Below, in pieces: positions 35,333-47,369 of a stretch of DNA of 64,000 bases. The notes beneath the pieces are model-generated. The model was not told where the DNA came from. It did no database searches and saw nothing but the letters and a program-made list of their open reading frames with translations. Position 1 is the stretch's first letter, and each line of letters begins with the position of its first letter. The translations under genes were made by a program, and so were the position numbers. Source of the stretch: Fonsecaea monophora (Eukaryota; Ascomycota; Eurotiomycetes; Chaetothyriales; Herpotrichiellaceae); the NCBI RefSeq assembly GCF_001642475.1, contig NW_019173943.1, forward strand, positions 124,001-188,000. Direction: 5' to 3'.

Positions 35333-36594
35333 ATGGCGCCTAAGAGGGCGACCCGCTAGGAGCCTTATATAGAGGGAGGACCGTCATAACCTACTACGGG
35401 GAGCTTAACGGAACCTATAATGTAAAACGATCCTACCCCCGACGAAGAAGGGGATATAGACGACGACCGCGAATCGCAGCCGGGTCGCGTAACACCCGCA
35501 GTAGAAGAGTTAGATATAAACCCCGAGGCGGACTTGGAGCTATAGGCGCTCCTCCGGAAAAGAGCCCTACTAGTAGATACCCTTAAGAGGTAAAGATTAA
35601 GGCTCGAGATCGAAGCGATGGAAGTAGAGGTCGTAGGAGAAACTCCTACGGTATACGCGGAGGTAGAAGGCACCTCGCTACCGACTCGCAAGCGACCCTA
35701 CCGTAATTCGTCCCTAGATAAAGATCGCGACGAACTATAAAGAGTAATACGTATAGTCAAGCCTAAACTCTTTACGAGTAAGTCTATACAGTAACTCTAC
35801 GCCTTCGATAGTAGCTGGTAGACGATCTTCGAGTCGCTAGCGAGCGACGTAGTCCCGGACTGGCCGTAGCGCATCCAGACCGCAGCTAATTATCTCGAGG
35901 GCCGCGCCCTTGATAAATAGCGACGAGACCGGCGGGAAGGAAACCCCATCCCGCTGACATGGGACCTCTTTATCTCGTGGTGTAAGGATATAATCGAAGA
36001 CGCCGACGTCCGTAAGGGAGAAGTACTCGAAAAGCTGGGAACCCTTAAGTAGGCCGCATTATAATCGGTCAGAGACCTAGTATATGAAATGATACTATTA
36101 GAGGATGAAGTCGGCCCTCTCACCGAGGACGAGAGAAAGGGCTAGGCACTATTCCACGCTCTGGCGCCCCGCCTGCGAGACGCAGTTCGGCGGGACCTTA
36201 AGACTATCACGTCGCGAGCCCAGGTCCTCGCCTCGGTACAGAGGCTCGAAATAGTAGTCTTAAAGGAAAGGTAAGCGGAGCGTACGCGGTCAGCGCGCTC
36301 TACGCCTACTAGTTCAGGTGGGTAAGCCCAGTCGACAACGCGCCAGACCCCTCGGCGATCAGCCCAGGAACCGTAGGCGAAGCGCGACCGAGAACCGTCT
36401 CCCCTCATGAAAAAGGCGAAGCATCAGGTGAGAGCCGTACCTGATACCTTTAGCGGGGAGTGCTACGCCTGCGGCCAGCGAGGACATAAGGAAAAGGATT
36501 GTCCACGCCCTAAACCTACGACCGCCGCCGTAGCGTAGGCGAAGCGTACGGGCGACGCAGGGAAGAATGAGGATAAGAAAAAGCTAAAAAAATA
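35333..36594 (+). pseudogene. Chromovirus gag, RIP-mutated
   Basis: Frame 2 from ATG 35,333 (MAPKRATR). A Pro/Glu-rich N-terminus is followed by the capsid-like region (PDWP-stop-RIQTAANYLEGRA, LTWDLFISWCKDIIED) and a classical retroviral zinc knuckle CYACGQRGHKEKDC at 36,461-36,502 (CX2CX4HX4C), which is intact. The capsid packages the RNA and the knuckle binds it. Internal stops are TAA or TAG. The 3' boundary is approximate. pol lies in a different frame. Confidence 0.9.
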
Positions 36595-36639
36595 GGACCT
36601 AGCCTACTAGGCGCCGTAGCGGCGCTAGGTCTAGATCCG

Positions 36640-39600
36640 GCGAAATCCTTAAAGTCCCAGGAACTAGGCTGGGGAAATGGCTAAGTACTAGTTATGGAGG
36701 TAGAAATCTACACCCCTATAGGAGCTTAGAAGGCCCGCGCGCTACTCGACAGCGGGGCGGAGAAGAGTTTCATATCCTACCTCCGGGCGGTAGAGTGGCG
36801 TCTACCTAGCGAAAGGGCGGAGAGAAGCGTACGAACTATAGGCGGACAACCGCTGGAAGTTTATGGTGAGCACTAGGTTAATACCCAGGTTAAGGACGCC
36901 CTTAGAACAGTCAAGATGAAGAAATACCGATACCTAGCGGTCAAGCTCGTAGAGTATGACCTTATCCTAGGCTATAACTAGCTAAAGGAGGTTAACCTAG
37001 ACATTAACTGGGAATTGAGTGCGTGGTACTATCGAGACGTACCCGAACCGTAGGTATTAATAGTAGGCGTTAAGAGACTCTTAAAGGAGGCGAAGGACAC
37101 TACTATTAGCCTCCTCTAGGTATAGCTAGCCCCCTTAGAAGGGTAAAGAGGCGTAACCGTTACGCTTACGGGACTTACGTAAGAGCCCCAGTTACCGCCG
37201 CAGTTTACGAAGTTCGCTACGGTATTCGGAGACCCAGACGAAGACCCAGCTCCTTCTCGGACGAAGGTAAGGTACTTCATTCCACTTAAAGAGGGGTAGA
37301 CAGCGCCCTACGGACCTATATACCCTTTAAGCGCGAAAGAACTGCGAGTCCTACGCGAATACATCGAGACCGCGATAGGTCGAGGATGGATTTAGCCTAG
37401 CGAGTCCGGAGTAGGCGCTCTAATCCTATTCGTACCTAAGAAGGATGGTAGCCTACGACTCTACGTCGATTATCGTAAGTTAAACCGAGTAACTAAAAAG
37501 AATCGATACCCCTTACCTCTCATCCCTAAGATCCTGGATCGACTCGTCGGGGCTAGAGTATATACGAAGCTAGACCTGAAGGACGCTTATCATCGTATAC
37601 CTATAGCGGAAGAAGACCGCTAGAAGACTACGTTTCGTACGCGATACGGGCACTTCGAATATCTAGTTATGCCCTTTAGATTAACGAACGCGCTAGCATC
37701 ATTCTAAGTCTATATTAACGAGGCTCTTAAGGGTCTCTTAGACGAGGTCTATATCGCGTTTATAGACGATATCCTAATATTTAGTCCGGATGAAGCCGTA
37801 TATAAAGCGTATATAAACCTCGTACTGGAACGCCTAAAGGAGTATAGGCTATACGCGAACTTATCGAAGTGTAAATTCTTCACTACGGAGGTAGACTTCC
37901 TAGGTTTCCGCGTAGGAACCGTAGGAATATTAATAGACCTTAGTAGGGTATCCGCGATATAGGAGTAGCTAGTCCCTAAGACCTTTAGAGATATCTAAGT
38001 ATTCCTAGGGTTCGCTAACTTCTACCGAGGGTTTATCTACCGATATTCCGCGGTAGTAGCCCCCATTACGGATCTCTTAATAGGTATAAAGGTAGGGAAA
38101 AAGACTGGAACTCTTATATAGACCGAGGAAGCGGACGCTGCGTTCCGTACGCTGAAGGCGCGCTTCTCGGAGGCCCCTATACTAGCGCATTTCGATCCTA
38201 AGCGAAGGAATAGGGTCGAAACGGATGCCTTAGGCTAGGCGCTTAGGGGAGTGCTATCCTAAGCGTACGAGACGTAGGGGGGACGTACGCGATGGCACCC
38301 CGTAGCGTTCTACTCGCGGAAGATGACTCCCGCGGAGAAGAATTACACTACGGGGGATGCGGAAATACTATCGATTATATACGTATTTAAGATATAGAGA
38401 TATTACCTTAAATCGCCTACGGAAAGTACGATAGTCCTTACTAATTATAAGGCGCTTTAATGCTTTATAACTATTAAGGTCCTGAATCGACGGTAGATAC
38501 GTTAGGTAGAGGTCCTAGCGGTATACGACTTCCTAATTCAGTAGAGGCGCGGAAAGGATAACCCCGCGGATAGGCTCTCCCGCCGTCCTAACTATATAGT
38601 AGAGGAAGAATAACCCGTAGTAAATACTCTTACGGAGCTACTACGATTACGTATGCCCCTCGTAGAGGATGCGCCTAAGGGTCGTATAAGGCGCGGCGGC
38701 GAAGTTATCGTTAGCGTTCTTACCCGAGCGGAGACTCGGAGGCGATTAGGTCCTAAGGAGAGTGTATATAATATTATAATACTACCTACTCCCGAGGTAG
38801 AGGAAAGGGTAAACCTAAGCGGGTAAGAGGCGGCTAACCTACGGACGCGTAGAGAAGCGCTTACGGACCGTATAAGAGAATTATAATTACTTAATGAATA
38901 GTATTAGGACGCTCCGTAGAAACGGGAGCTAAATGAATATATTAAGAAGGGCGAGTTCTCTAGTACCTAGAGTATCGATAAGGATAGGCTAGCGCGTCGC
39001 GGGGGCTACGTATACGTCCCGTATAATCCTATAACCCGGGGAGAAATCCTCTAGATTAACTATGATAATCTATAGTAGGGCGGGCATTTTAGCGAGTACC
39101 GGACGGTAGCGAATCTTATACGATACTACTAGTAGCCGCATATACGTCGCGATATATAAGAGTATATTAAGACATATAATGTATATTAACGGATGAAAGT
39201 ATTAAGGTAGAAGCCGTATAGGAAGCTCTAATCGTTACCTATACTTAAGGGTCCCTAGTAAGATATTTCGATAGACTTTATCGTAGGCTTACCGCCTTCG
39301 TTATATAACGGGATCGCCTACGATTCGATACTAGTTATCGTTAATAGGTACTCGAAAATGGTAATCTTTATACCTTATACGAGTACTATTAACGCTTAAG
39401 GCCTAGGCTAAATAGTTCTAGAAAAGGTAATAGCGAAGTATAGCGCGCTTAAGTTAATAGTTAGCGATAGGGGGTCTCTATTTACGTCGACGTAGTTTAG
39501 AACCCTATACGACTACCTTACGACTCGCCGCCTATTCTCTACCGCTTTCCATCCGTAGACCGATAGTCAGACGGAGCGTATAAACTAGATACTTAAAGTG

Positions 39601-40311
39601 TACCTACGTTACTATGTAAACTATAAGTAGACTGATTAGGCTACGCTACTCGTAAGCGTAGAGTACGCGATGAACGCAGCCTATAGTGTAACTACTAGTA
39701 AGACTCCGTTCTCCTAGGTACTAACGTTCGAGCTAGATATATATCTTAATATATAGGGAGTGACGCCTTAAAATGAGCTCGCGCGGGACCGGGCTAACCA
39801 GCTCGCGGACTCCCTACTATAAGCCGGCGAGGCGTATAATATAGCTAAGCGGTAGATAGTAAAAATGGCTGAACATTACGATAAAAAGCGAACGGAGATA
39901 TTCTTTAATATTAGGGATAAAGTTATAGTCTCCTCGAAGAATATCCGTATACTACGCGTAAGTAGAAAGCTTACGGATTAGAATATCGGACCCTTTATAG
40001 TCCTAGAACGCATTAGGAGGAATATTTATAAGTTAGACTTACTTAAGAAGTATAGTTAACTATACCCTATATTCTACGTATCCCTACTATATACGTATCG
40101 TAGGCGGTCCGGGAGAGAAACCCCCGAGCCGGTTAATATCGACGACGAGGAGGAATAGGAAGTCGAGTAAATCCTCGCTATAAGAGAACGATAAGGAAGA
40201 CTAGAGTACTATATCCGATGGAAGGGGTTTAGCGAGGCCTACGATAGCTGGGAGCCTAAGGAGTACCTACGGAACGTACGGGGGAAGCTAGACGAATTTC
40301 ATCGAGAATAA
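36640..40311 (+). pseudogene. Chromovirus pol: protease, RT, RNase H, integrase, chromodomain; RIP-mutated
   Basis: One frame (frame 1) to TAA 40,309-40,311. Protease active site LLDSGA with the Asp codon at 36,748. Reverse transcriptase: YVDYRKLNRVTKKNRYPLPL, TKLDLKDAYHRIPI, and catalytic FIDD at 37,759-37,770; the motif MPFGLTNAP reads MPFRLTNAL followed by a stop for Gln. RNase H follows around ETDALG at about 38,220. Integrase: zinc-finger HH region near 39,080 with both Cys changed to Tyr, then the catalytic triad Asp 39,274, Asp 39,466 and Glu 39,574, with exactly 35 residues between the last two. The C-terminal chromodomain at about 40,150-40,290 has YYIRWKGFSEAYDSWEP, which in the family binds methylated histone H3 to direct insertion into heterochromatin. 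Confidence 0.95.
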
Positions 40312-41005
40312 GTATAGGAGTAGAGAATAAATTATCGTTTCTAATAGCTAAGGCCATAGCGACCCGTATACGGATCTCTTACGCCTCGTACGAGTAAGGT
40401 AAAAAATACATATACGAACTGATGAATGGCCGGCTTACGCTCTAACGCTCGGAGGCGAATCTACTGCGGTACGAAACTCCGATTCCCCTAAGGGAGCCTA
40501 AGCCGAAGCGTACGCGGAACGTACGTAACTTAAGGGCGATGCCTTCCTGACACCTAACTAACTACCCGTAGGGAGCTTACTCCGCATCGGAGCCCGAATC
40601 CTCGTCGGGCTACACCCGAGCCTCTAAGTTATTCTAAAATTGTCAGTACGCGAATAGGGTGCGGGAAGCGTACGGTACGTACTACCTCCCGGTAGGAGTC
40701 GACCGCGGCCCGTACGGCGTCGATAAGGTAGGCTAAAAGGGGTTTAAGCTAGCCGCCGCCAGTACCCGTAGCACCCGTACTAGAACCGCGGGCGGAACGT
40801 ATACGGCCCCTAATAGTAAGACTACCCGCCGACTTACGGGCTACGTCGGTCTCGACGAGCCGGAGCTCGGCGTCGATAACGTCGGCCTCGCGCTGGATGG
40901 CGGTAACGGCGGGCGCGCTATCCTCGCCCCTCGCGTAGGCGAGGTTAGCGGCCTACAGGCTATTCGTACGCGAAACGAGCGAAGGAGGAATCTGAAATTG
41001 TTAGC

Positions 41006-41299
41006 CTACGGTACGTATACGGACCGCATAGGACTTACCGGTACGTAGCCTAAGCGGCTACCGCGCTTACCCTTACTATAATAAGAGTAGTTAGTAGAAC
41101 GACGACCCGTCTCGATTATAAAAATATACTCGATCTCCCGCCCCGCCGCATTACCTACGGCCCGTAGGCGGCGTAGGTAGCGGTAGTAGTAGGAGCCCTT
41201 AGCCTTCGCCGTCTTAGCCCGCTTAGAGGGAGAGGGGGCGGGGGGCGTATCGTTAGGGACTACATCATAAGTTAGTAGCGAACCGTATGCGAATCGCAT
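41006..41299 (-). other. CpG-rich antisense open frame in the extended 3' region of the chromovirus
   Basis: Between pol and the 3' LTR the element has about 1.8 kb of extra sequence, rich in CpG and in TACGTACG-like motifs. On the minus strand a 97-codon frame without any stop begins MRFAYGSLLTYDVV. It is basic and Tyr/Arg-rich. In a RIP-mutated element a stop-free run is notable, but its low CpA content may make this chance. No family is recognised; it may be a regulatory or stuffer region. Confidence 0.3.
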
Positions 41300-42105
41300 A
41301 ACTTACGGGGGCGCCGTAGAGGACGGTTATCCCTAGGATCCTCGGCCCCACCGCCGGTAGCGACCGGGGTCGCGGGGCGATCGGTAATGGGGGCAGTAGG
41401 GGTAGTAACGGCGGTAGACACTATAGCGGTTAGTACGCGGACCGTAATAGTTACCGCAGTATATACTGTTAGAGGAGTAGGAGAAGAGCTTAAATTATAG
41501 GGACTGCGACACGAATGTTAGCCGCGGCCTCCTCGCATGCGAATCCGTCGAGGATCGCCGGAACTTACTCTAATAAGAGGGTACGAGAGTAGGGAGCTTT
41601 ACTAATTATCAGTATATGCGTTTCGCATACGGAACGAAGGGGAAAAGTACTTATATAGTGGTTGTTGTTGTAGTTATTATAGATAAGAAGGAAGAAGGAA
41701 GAGAAAACGAAAACGAAAGGAAAATAATAATAAAGGGCCACTAGTACGATACGACGGTGAGGTCTACTAGACCCATATTAATAATGGTCGAGTACGGCTC
41801 GCACGCTATACGCATACGGCTACCCCTTTAACAGTACGGAGACACGAACGGTATGAGGCCTACCTGTAGGACACCCCTAGGGGCATGAGGACGCCGCCTA
41901 GGGATAGGCCTACTACTATAGGAATTAATCAATCTACATTTACGGAGCGTAAATAGAGGATGCGACGACGAGGTTAAATAGATGCGGACCGCACGCGACC
42001 CTTAAGATGCTGTAAAAATTATGCGAGTATGCGAGACGCCTACGGTACGCGGGAGGGGAATCCCCAGAAACTTCTCGAGGACGAGAAGCTTAGGGGGGGG
42101 ATAAT

Positions 42106-42294
42106 TATCACGAACCGCCAAGCATAACCTATACGTAACAGCCTCTTATTATTTAAGCACCGTATGCTCACCGCCTGAGGGAAGCTTCCTTCCCTCATGC
42201 TTTGAGTTTCAGTTAAGATATACTATCAAGGAATACCTATACCTACCTGTACCCATCGCTACCCTCTGCCTATCTCCATAGGCCGTTCCTGACA
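42106..42294 (+). repeat. 3' LTR with polypurine tract just upstream
   Basis: 189 bp, same length as the 5' copy; the first dinucleotide is TA (mutated from TG) and it ends GACA, followed by the CGAGG duplication. A purine tract GAAGCTTAGGGGGGGGATAA at about 42,084-42,103 is in the position expected for second-strand priming. Confidence 0.95.
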
Positions 42295-42924
42295 CGAGGT
42301 CGAGGCGTAGTTAAAACGCGTAGGGCCATAACTAGAATAAAGCCGCGGTAAAGGGGAGAGGAAAGTAAGTTTCCCTCTATAAGACTTCGTTACCGGACCC
42401 ACCGTCCTTTAGAACTCCCAGCCCGAGGGATAAAAGATTCCCGTTTAATATAGAGTAGAATAAGTTAAATCTCGTGGAGTCTGGGCTCCCGGAGGAGCTG
42501 GATCTAAATATAGTCCTATAGACACTAAGTTAACTAGCGTTATTCCTAGAAACCTCTACGATCTTACCATTATCCTAAGGAGTCCTACGTTCTAAGCTAT
42601 CATCGATTTACCGCCTAGAGAATGGACCCGTAATCTATATTTAGCTATACTGATAGGATACTAGTAGTCAGCTTTACTATCATCTACACTTTGGATATAG
42701 AGCTATCGTCTAATAATCGGCTGGAGTCGAAATAGGCTATCTCGCGATGTGATTATGAGGCCTAAGTCCTGGACTAATGGGGCTAGCGACCTGTCGTTCG
42801 GGATACCTAGACATCTAACCGCGAGAACTTCAGTCGGCGCTTGACCGTCATGCGAGTGTAGAAAGGAGTGGGAAGGAGAGAAGATTCTAACTCTCGTACC
42901 GTAGCTTAGGACACTTACGTCCAT
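42295..42924 (-). pseudogene. Upstream part of an unidentified gene split by the retrotransposon
   Basis: Minus-strand ATG at 42,924 (MDVSVLSYGTRVRIFSPSHS) opens a frame that runs, with TAA/TAG stops only, through DLGLIITSRDSLFRLQP, LYLDPAPPGAQTPRDLTYST and TGIFYPSGWEF to the insertion site, and resumes at 35,079. The combined relic is about 300 codons. I recognise no domain. The plus strand is also fairly open here, so orientation is inferred from the in-phase continuation across the insertion. Confidence 0.5.
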
Positions 42925-43579
42925 TTCTAAGTAATATTAACCTTCACTACTAATTGATATTCACTTCGAAGCGACACCTACCGCCCCTCTCTAAGTGATA
43001 TGGAAATCTAGTCTTACGTCATCCTCAGTCGACGGCTACCTCTTCCTTTAGGAAAAGGGTAATATCGTTATCGATACTAAGGTCAATGTCTCTCTTATCT
43101 CCAGTCACAATACCGAGCTGAAAACGCCTCGAGGGAGTCCCTCTACCTGGAATACAGTGAACTGGGGCGAGGCTCTTCGCTAGAGGTATCAACTCGTACG
43201 GCGGTGGGCATGGTAGTAGGGGTAACGACTATCGCAGTATAATAATGATAATAACATAGAAGGTCCTGATCAGATAGGTTCCATAACTTAATAGATAACT
43301 TGATTGCACTTAGGGATTCTCTTATTGTTACTTACATGTCTTGTCCATTTCTGAGAAAAAAGAAAAAGAAAAAAATGAGGACCTTAGACTTGATGCACCC
43401 ACTAACTAATGATTAAGGGTGCCATCCTGTACATTATATAGGTAAATTCCACTAATTACGTTCTAGCTTACCTTTTTCCCCATTACAATAGTAGACATTA
43501 TCTTAAGTTTCTCCCTTATCATCCTCCATTTTAGCATCACTATCTACATTCTTATAATAATCATTAAACTTCCATTTTA
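42925..43579. other. RIP-mutated spacer, partly less mutated
   Basis: From about 43,250 the sequence contains more CpA and TpG than its surroundings, with an A-rich stretch near 43,355-43,380. No gene recognised. Confidence 0.4.
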
Positions 43580-43973
43580 GTGTCTACTTCTTATTCTCCA
43601 GCGTCGTTCGTAGGAGTACCTAACCCCAGGTGAGCGTTATTTAGCGGGTTAATTCTTTAGTTATATTACCCTTTACATTGTAGCCGTAATGGTCGCATTT
43701 GATTTCGATACGGAATGGCCTCTCTATATGGCTTTCGTTACGGCGGTAGCAGCGGGTCTGAGGTATCTTACTATAACCGAAACACTCTTTAGCGTACAGC
43801 TATAGAGTAGGCGATTAATATCTATCATTAGGAGTAGAGAGGGAAAGGATACTTACGCTATTTACATCGTCATCGTTAAGCTATGACGTCTCATTCTTAA
43901 CTCTCCATTTTTGAAGGAATTTAGGTCGAGGTCTGGACACAATTTTATTTCGAGGTTCAGAGTCTTGAGACAT
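43580..43973 (-). pseudogene. Small unidentified gene, lightly mutated
   Basis: Minus-strand ATG at 43,973 starts MSQDSEPRNKIVSRPRPKF; one TAG, then a GTAAGT donor-like site near 43,857, and downstream a Cys-containing stretch (LYAKECFGYSKIPQTRCYRR). Fewer RIP changes than the neighbours. No family recognised. Confidence 0.35.
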
Positions 43974-44174
43974 CTTGATGGTGGAGCCTGTGTAACCTGT
44001 AGGTCAGACTCTATGAGTGATTTATGACTGTTTTTAGGTACTTCAAATATTTATATCCCATTTACTAGGGCTGGGGCAGGAGCAGGATATACCTAGGTCA
44101 GGGGTTCGATTCGGCAGGAGCAGGGTCGCCTTTTTTTTTTTTCTTTTTTTCTACGCTACAAGTTGGCAAATCAA

Positions 44175-44325
44175 TCATAGAGATACAGCGGCCCAGTACG
44201 GCGTTGCCTAGGCTTTACTATAGATAACGCTATAAGTTTAGCGATCGAGTCAATAGAGATACGGCGGCGAAGAATGGATCAGGCGAGGCTTTACTACAGA
44301 CAGCGCCGCAGGTGAGTGATCGACT
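44175..44325. repeat. Imperfect 76-bp tandem duplication
   Basis: ATAGAGATAC recurs at 44,177 and 44,253 and GGCTTTACTA at 44,211 and 44,287, both 76 bp apart, with further similarity between (GCGATCGA / GTGATCGA). It lies in a less mutated island just upstream of the gypsy fragment and may be an LTR-internal or promoter repeat of that element. Confidence 0.7.
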
Positions 44326-44449
44326 ACCGTCTTCGATAATTGGCTGTTTTTAGATCGCCTCTCAGCAGATCTTCGCTGCACACTGGCGAAAACGCCTACC
44401 GCCATGCGCTGGCGGCGTACACTATTACCATGCGCTAAGCATAAGAGCA

Positions 44450-45086
44450 TTGAAGATCGCATTGACGTCGCCTCCGGCCTTGGTTAGTCTGGTTTACGGC
44501 CCCAGCGGAGGGTTGATTATCCTTGCTGTAGACGCGAGCGGACGGGGGTGGGGAGCCGTAATCATGCAGGTCGACCCAGCGACAGGAGAACGCAGACCTG
44601 CGAGGTACGAAAGCGGAATTTGGATCAAAGCAGAGCTTAAGTACGATGCCCTCAAGAGAGAGGCTCGAGCATTGCTCAAAGCCCTCAAGAAGTTCAAAAG
44701 ATGGTTATATGCGGTGCGTTTCGTTGTGGAAACAGATGTAATGACCCTCGCTGCGTAGCTTAACCGACAATCGACAGACTTACCCTACGCTATCGTCAAT
44801 CAATGGCTAGCTTGGATTCGGAAATTCGATTTCGAAGTTCGACATGTACTAGGGAAGAAGAACGTCGTTGTGGATGCTCTTTCTCGCGCCTACGGAAGAG
44901 GACCTAAGAGATGCTGAAGAGGAAGAAGAGATCGACGACTGGATTAAAGCGAGGATGCTTATGCTTCGAGGCAGACTTCGTCCGATCAAGTGGAGTACTG
45001 CTCGTCGAGACTTCGCGATGGTCCGGACGGTGGTGGCTCGTATAAGAGATAGATCTGTGGATCTACTTAAGTCGCGCGTAGTTTAG
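44450..45086 (+). mobile_element. Second, less mutated Ty3/gypsy fragment (RNase H region)
   Basis: The plus frame from 44,450 gives the RNase H domain of another gypsy-type pol: ILAVDASGRGWGAVIMQ, KAELKYDALKREARALLKAL, RFVVETDVMTLAA, one TAG where the family has Trp, then LNRQSTDLPYAIVNQWLAWI and KFDFEVRHVLGKKNVVVDAL-SR. Near 44,885 the phase shifts by one: the continuation PTEEDLRDAEEEEEIDDWIK lies in the neighbouring frame up to 45,086. It differs in sequence from the chromovirus at 35-42 kb. No LTRs were found around it, so it is a truncated piece. CpA and TpG are nearly normal here. Confidence 0.85.
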
Positions 45087-47369
45087 CTTTTTAAAGATGA
45101 ATACTCCGAAGATTCGAAGTAATGGCGAAATACCTGGCGGCCAATAACGACAGGGGTTGATTAACCGATACGACCCGGTCGACCTAATATGCAAGAAATG
45201 GTAAGAACGCTGCGAAGAGCCTCCATTCCGTTCGCTCTGGGTTGCGACTTTTCATGTGAAAAATAATCAGGGTTCACTAAAGACACCATACTAGTCTAAG
45301 GGACCTGGTGGATAACTAAGCTTTGAGGGCAACACTACAATGCTTAATTCCCTCCACACCCGTCAACTTTTGGCCCCGACTACCTAGTTAGGCTCCAAAA
45401 GGACGAATACTCCAACGCATGCTCAACGTTCGAGGGTTTCAGCTCGTACTAGATTATTACACTACTACGGAGCGCCGCTCATCGCTACTATTCGATCCTG
45501 ATTTCTATATGCATCGAAAGCCTACGTAAGCTGCAGTTCTATTTACATCCAGTTACGCTAACTTACATCGGGCAATGGTCAGCCGAAAAGGGCGCGTGGA
45601 AAACTCGGCTAACCTTAGTCGACTACGAACAGTACCGTACCGCAGTTAGTGAAATTGACTACGGTTTAAGATACCCAGCGAGTATACTTTTCATAGTCGT
45701 CGCCAGCTGAACCTAAGGAGCTAGGTGACTAATATTTCACGCTTAATAGTAGTTAATGGACCTATGGTGTCCGGGCAGCATAACCTTAGCTACGGGAGCG
45801 AAATCGCAGAAGGACCTAGTTATCCTATAAGTTCCTGATGGTATGACTAGAATTATATAGTATAGATGTAAATAATATCTGAATCTCATTAAGCATAATC
45901 CGGTACTAAACCTATAATACATTCCACTAAGATAACCGGCCGGCGGTTTCACTACTAATTCCACTAGTGAACAGGAGCTTTAGATGAAGTCATCCTCTAA
46001 GGTAGAACATCACGACGGAAGCATTCCGTAATGTCTATTATCCGTAATGATGTAGATATAGACGCGATATTACCTTATAATAAAATCTCCTAATTTAGCG
46101 AGGTATAAAAGACGGTTTAGTCATGCGATTAACTTATGGAGCTTATTACTACTCTTCAAACGTATTTAAGTACGTTAGCGTCTAGGTCGACAATCCATAA
46201 TCACCATAGAGTAGCTCCTTTCGCCGGCCCTACTCTATCCTAGGGAGCTTAACCGTAAGAGGTGCTTCTATAGAGTGATCGGGGAGATGGTTCTCGTAGA
46301 TATAATAGTGTAACTCTAGGACCATTACTAGTAGAGGCTTCTTCGGTTGAGACTATACTCGTTTCTGGACGCTACATCCTAGCCGTAAATAGACCCCCGG
46401 GATCGGTTCTTCTCCCGGGGCGATAGGATGATTTCTCTAGTAAGCTGAAGACCGAAGCTTATGGTAAAGGGTACATCTATGCCTAAACGCGGGTGGCTTA
46501 GAGTATCTCTTTAGACTAGGGATAGATCTCGGATCTTCAAGCTCGATAGGTTGCCGATTCATATGATGAGGTTAGTCACTAGAAGGCATCCTACTGATGG
46601 AGGATTTATCTATCCTACACTTCGAAATTCCTATTATAACTATAACGCCCATACTCCACCGTATTTCACCTGCGTAGTTTCTTAAAGAGAGATAATTTAG
46701 CCTAGATCCTAAGAAGAAATAGACTGTAAGAAACGTTAATTACCCTAGAGGGATCTTATCGGGAGCCTAAAACGTAAACTAGATTCATACTAGATTAAAA
46801 TTAGTTCCCTAAGGGTCGCGCTTAGAGCCCGTTTAAGTCTCTTCCATTTATCTCGTTCCTTTCCTCGCTTACTACTTAAGAGTCTAGATTAAGCTCTTCT
46901 TATAGGATGACGATTACTTATGATGTCTTAAAAGCATCCCGTCTTATATACCTCACACCCTTAATACTATAACTCGTAGTAGCATTTAGGCTTTTATAAT
47001 GGTACGCTGTCATTACAGCGATTAGCTCACCCTCCGCATCGAACGAAATGAAGTCGTCTTGTACATCTCGGATCGGCTTCAAACGCTTATTAACGACACT
47101 CCCAGTCCTGACCTTCAGCAGCCCAGCCTATTAGTCTTCATCGGCTATACCGCTAAATCGTCAGCCCTTCGATCGCTCAGTATAGATAGGAACAGGTAGA
47201 AGTCGGCAGGTAGACGGAAACGAGGCGGCGGAGTACATCTCCATTTAGGAAATCCCGATGTATTTCAGGACGTGCCCGTACTTCTAGCGGATGGCGACCT
47301 CCCGTACCGGGACCTGAAAAAAAAGTCCTCGGTCTAATGCCACGAGATAAGATAGTTGACGCTTCCTCG
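45087..47369. other. Mutated sequence, no firm gene
   Basis: To about 45,700 mutation is moderate, and beyond that RIP is heavy again. A stop-free 73-codon minus frame at 45,743-45,964 is hydrophobic in the middle; otherwise nothing can be followed. It probably includes further decay products of the gypsy fragment at its left end. Confidence 0.4.

Larger units (their letters stand above)
35080..42294 (+). mobile_element. Ty3/gypsy chromovirus (LTR retrotransposon), complete but RIP-inactivated
   Basis: A 7,215-bp element bounded by 189-bp LTRs and a perfect 5-bp target duplication CGAGG (35,075-35,079 and 42,295-42,299). The order gag, protease, reverse transcriptase, RNase H, integrase, chromodomain is that of chromoviruses (Metaviridae), widespread in fungi. 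Both coding regions carry many TAA/TAG codons at former Gln and Trp sites, so it is dead. The two LTRs differ at about thirteen places, all transitions, in keeping with RIP rather than ageing alone. Unusual is a 1.8-kb region between the chromodomain and the 3' LTR. Confidence 0.96.

Noticed and set aside
36142..36408. Minus-strand frames within the chromovirus gag region
   Set aside because: They are the antisense of the gag capsid region; RIP removes stops from some antisense frames as well as creating them in sense frames.
44102..44135. TTCGATTC-like T-loop resembling part of a tRNA gene
   Set aside because: No anticodon arm, acceptor stem or A box at the right spacing could be drawn.
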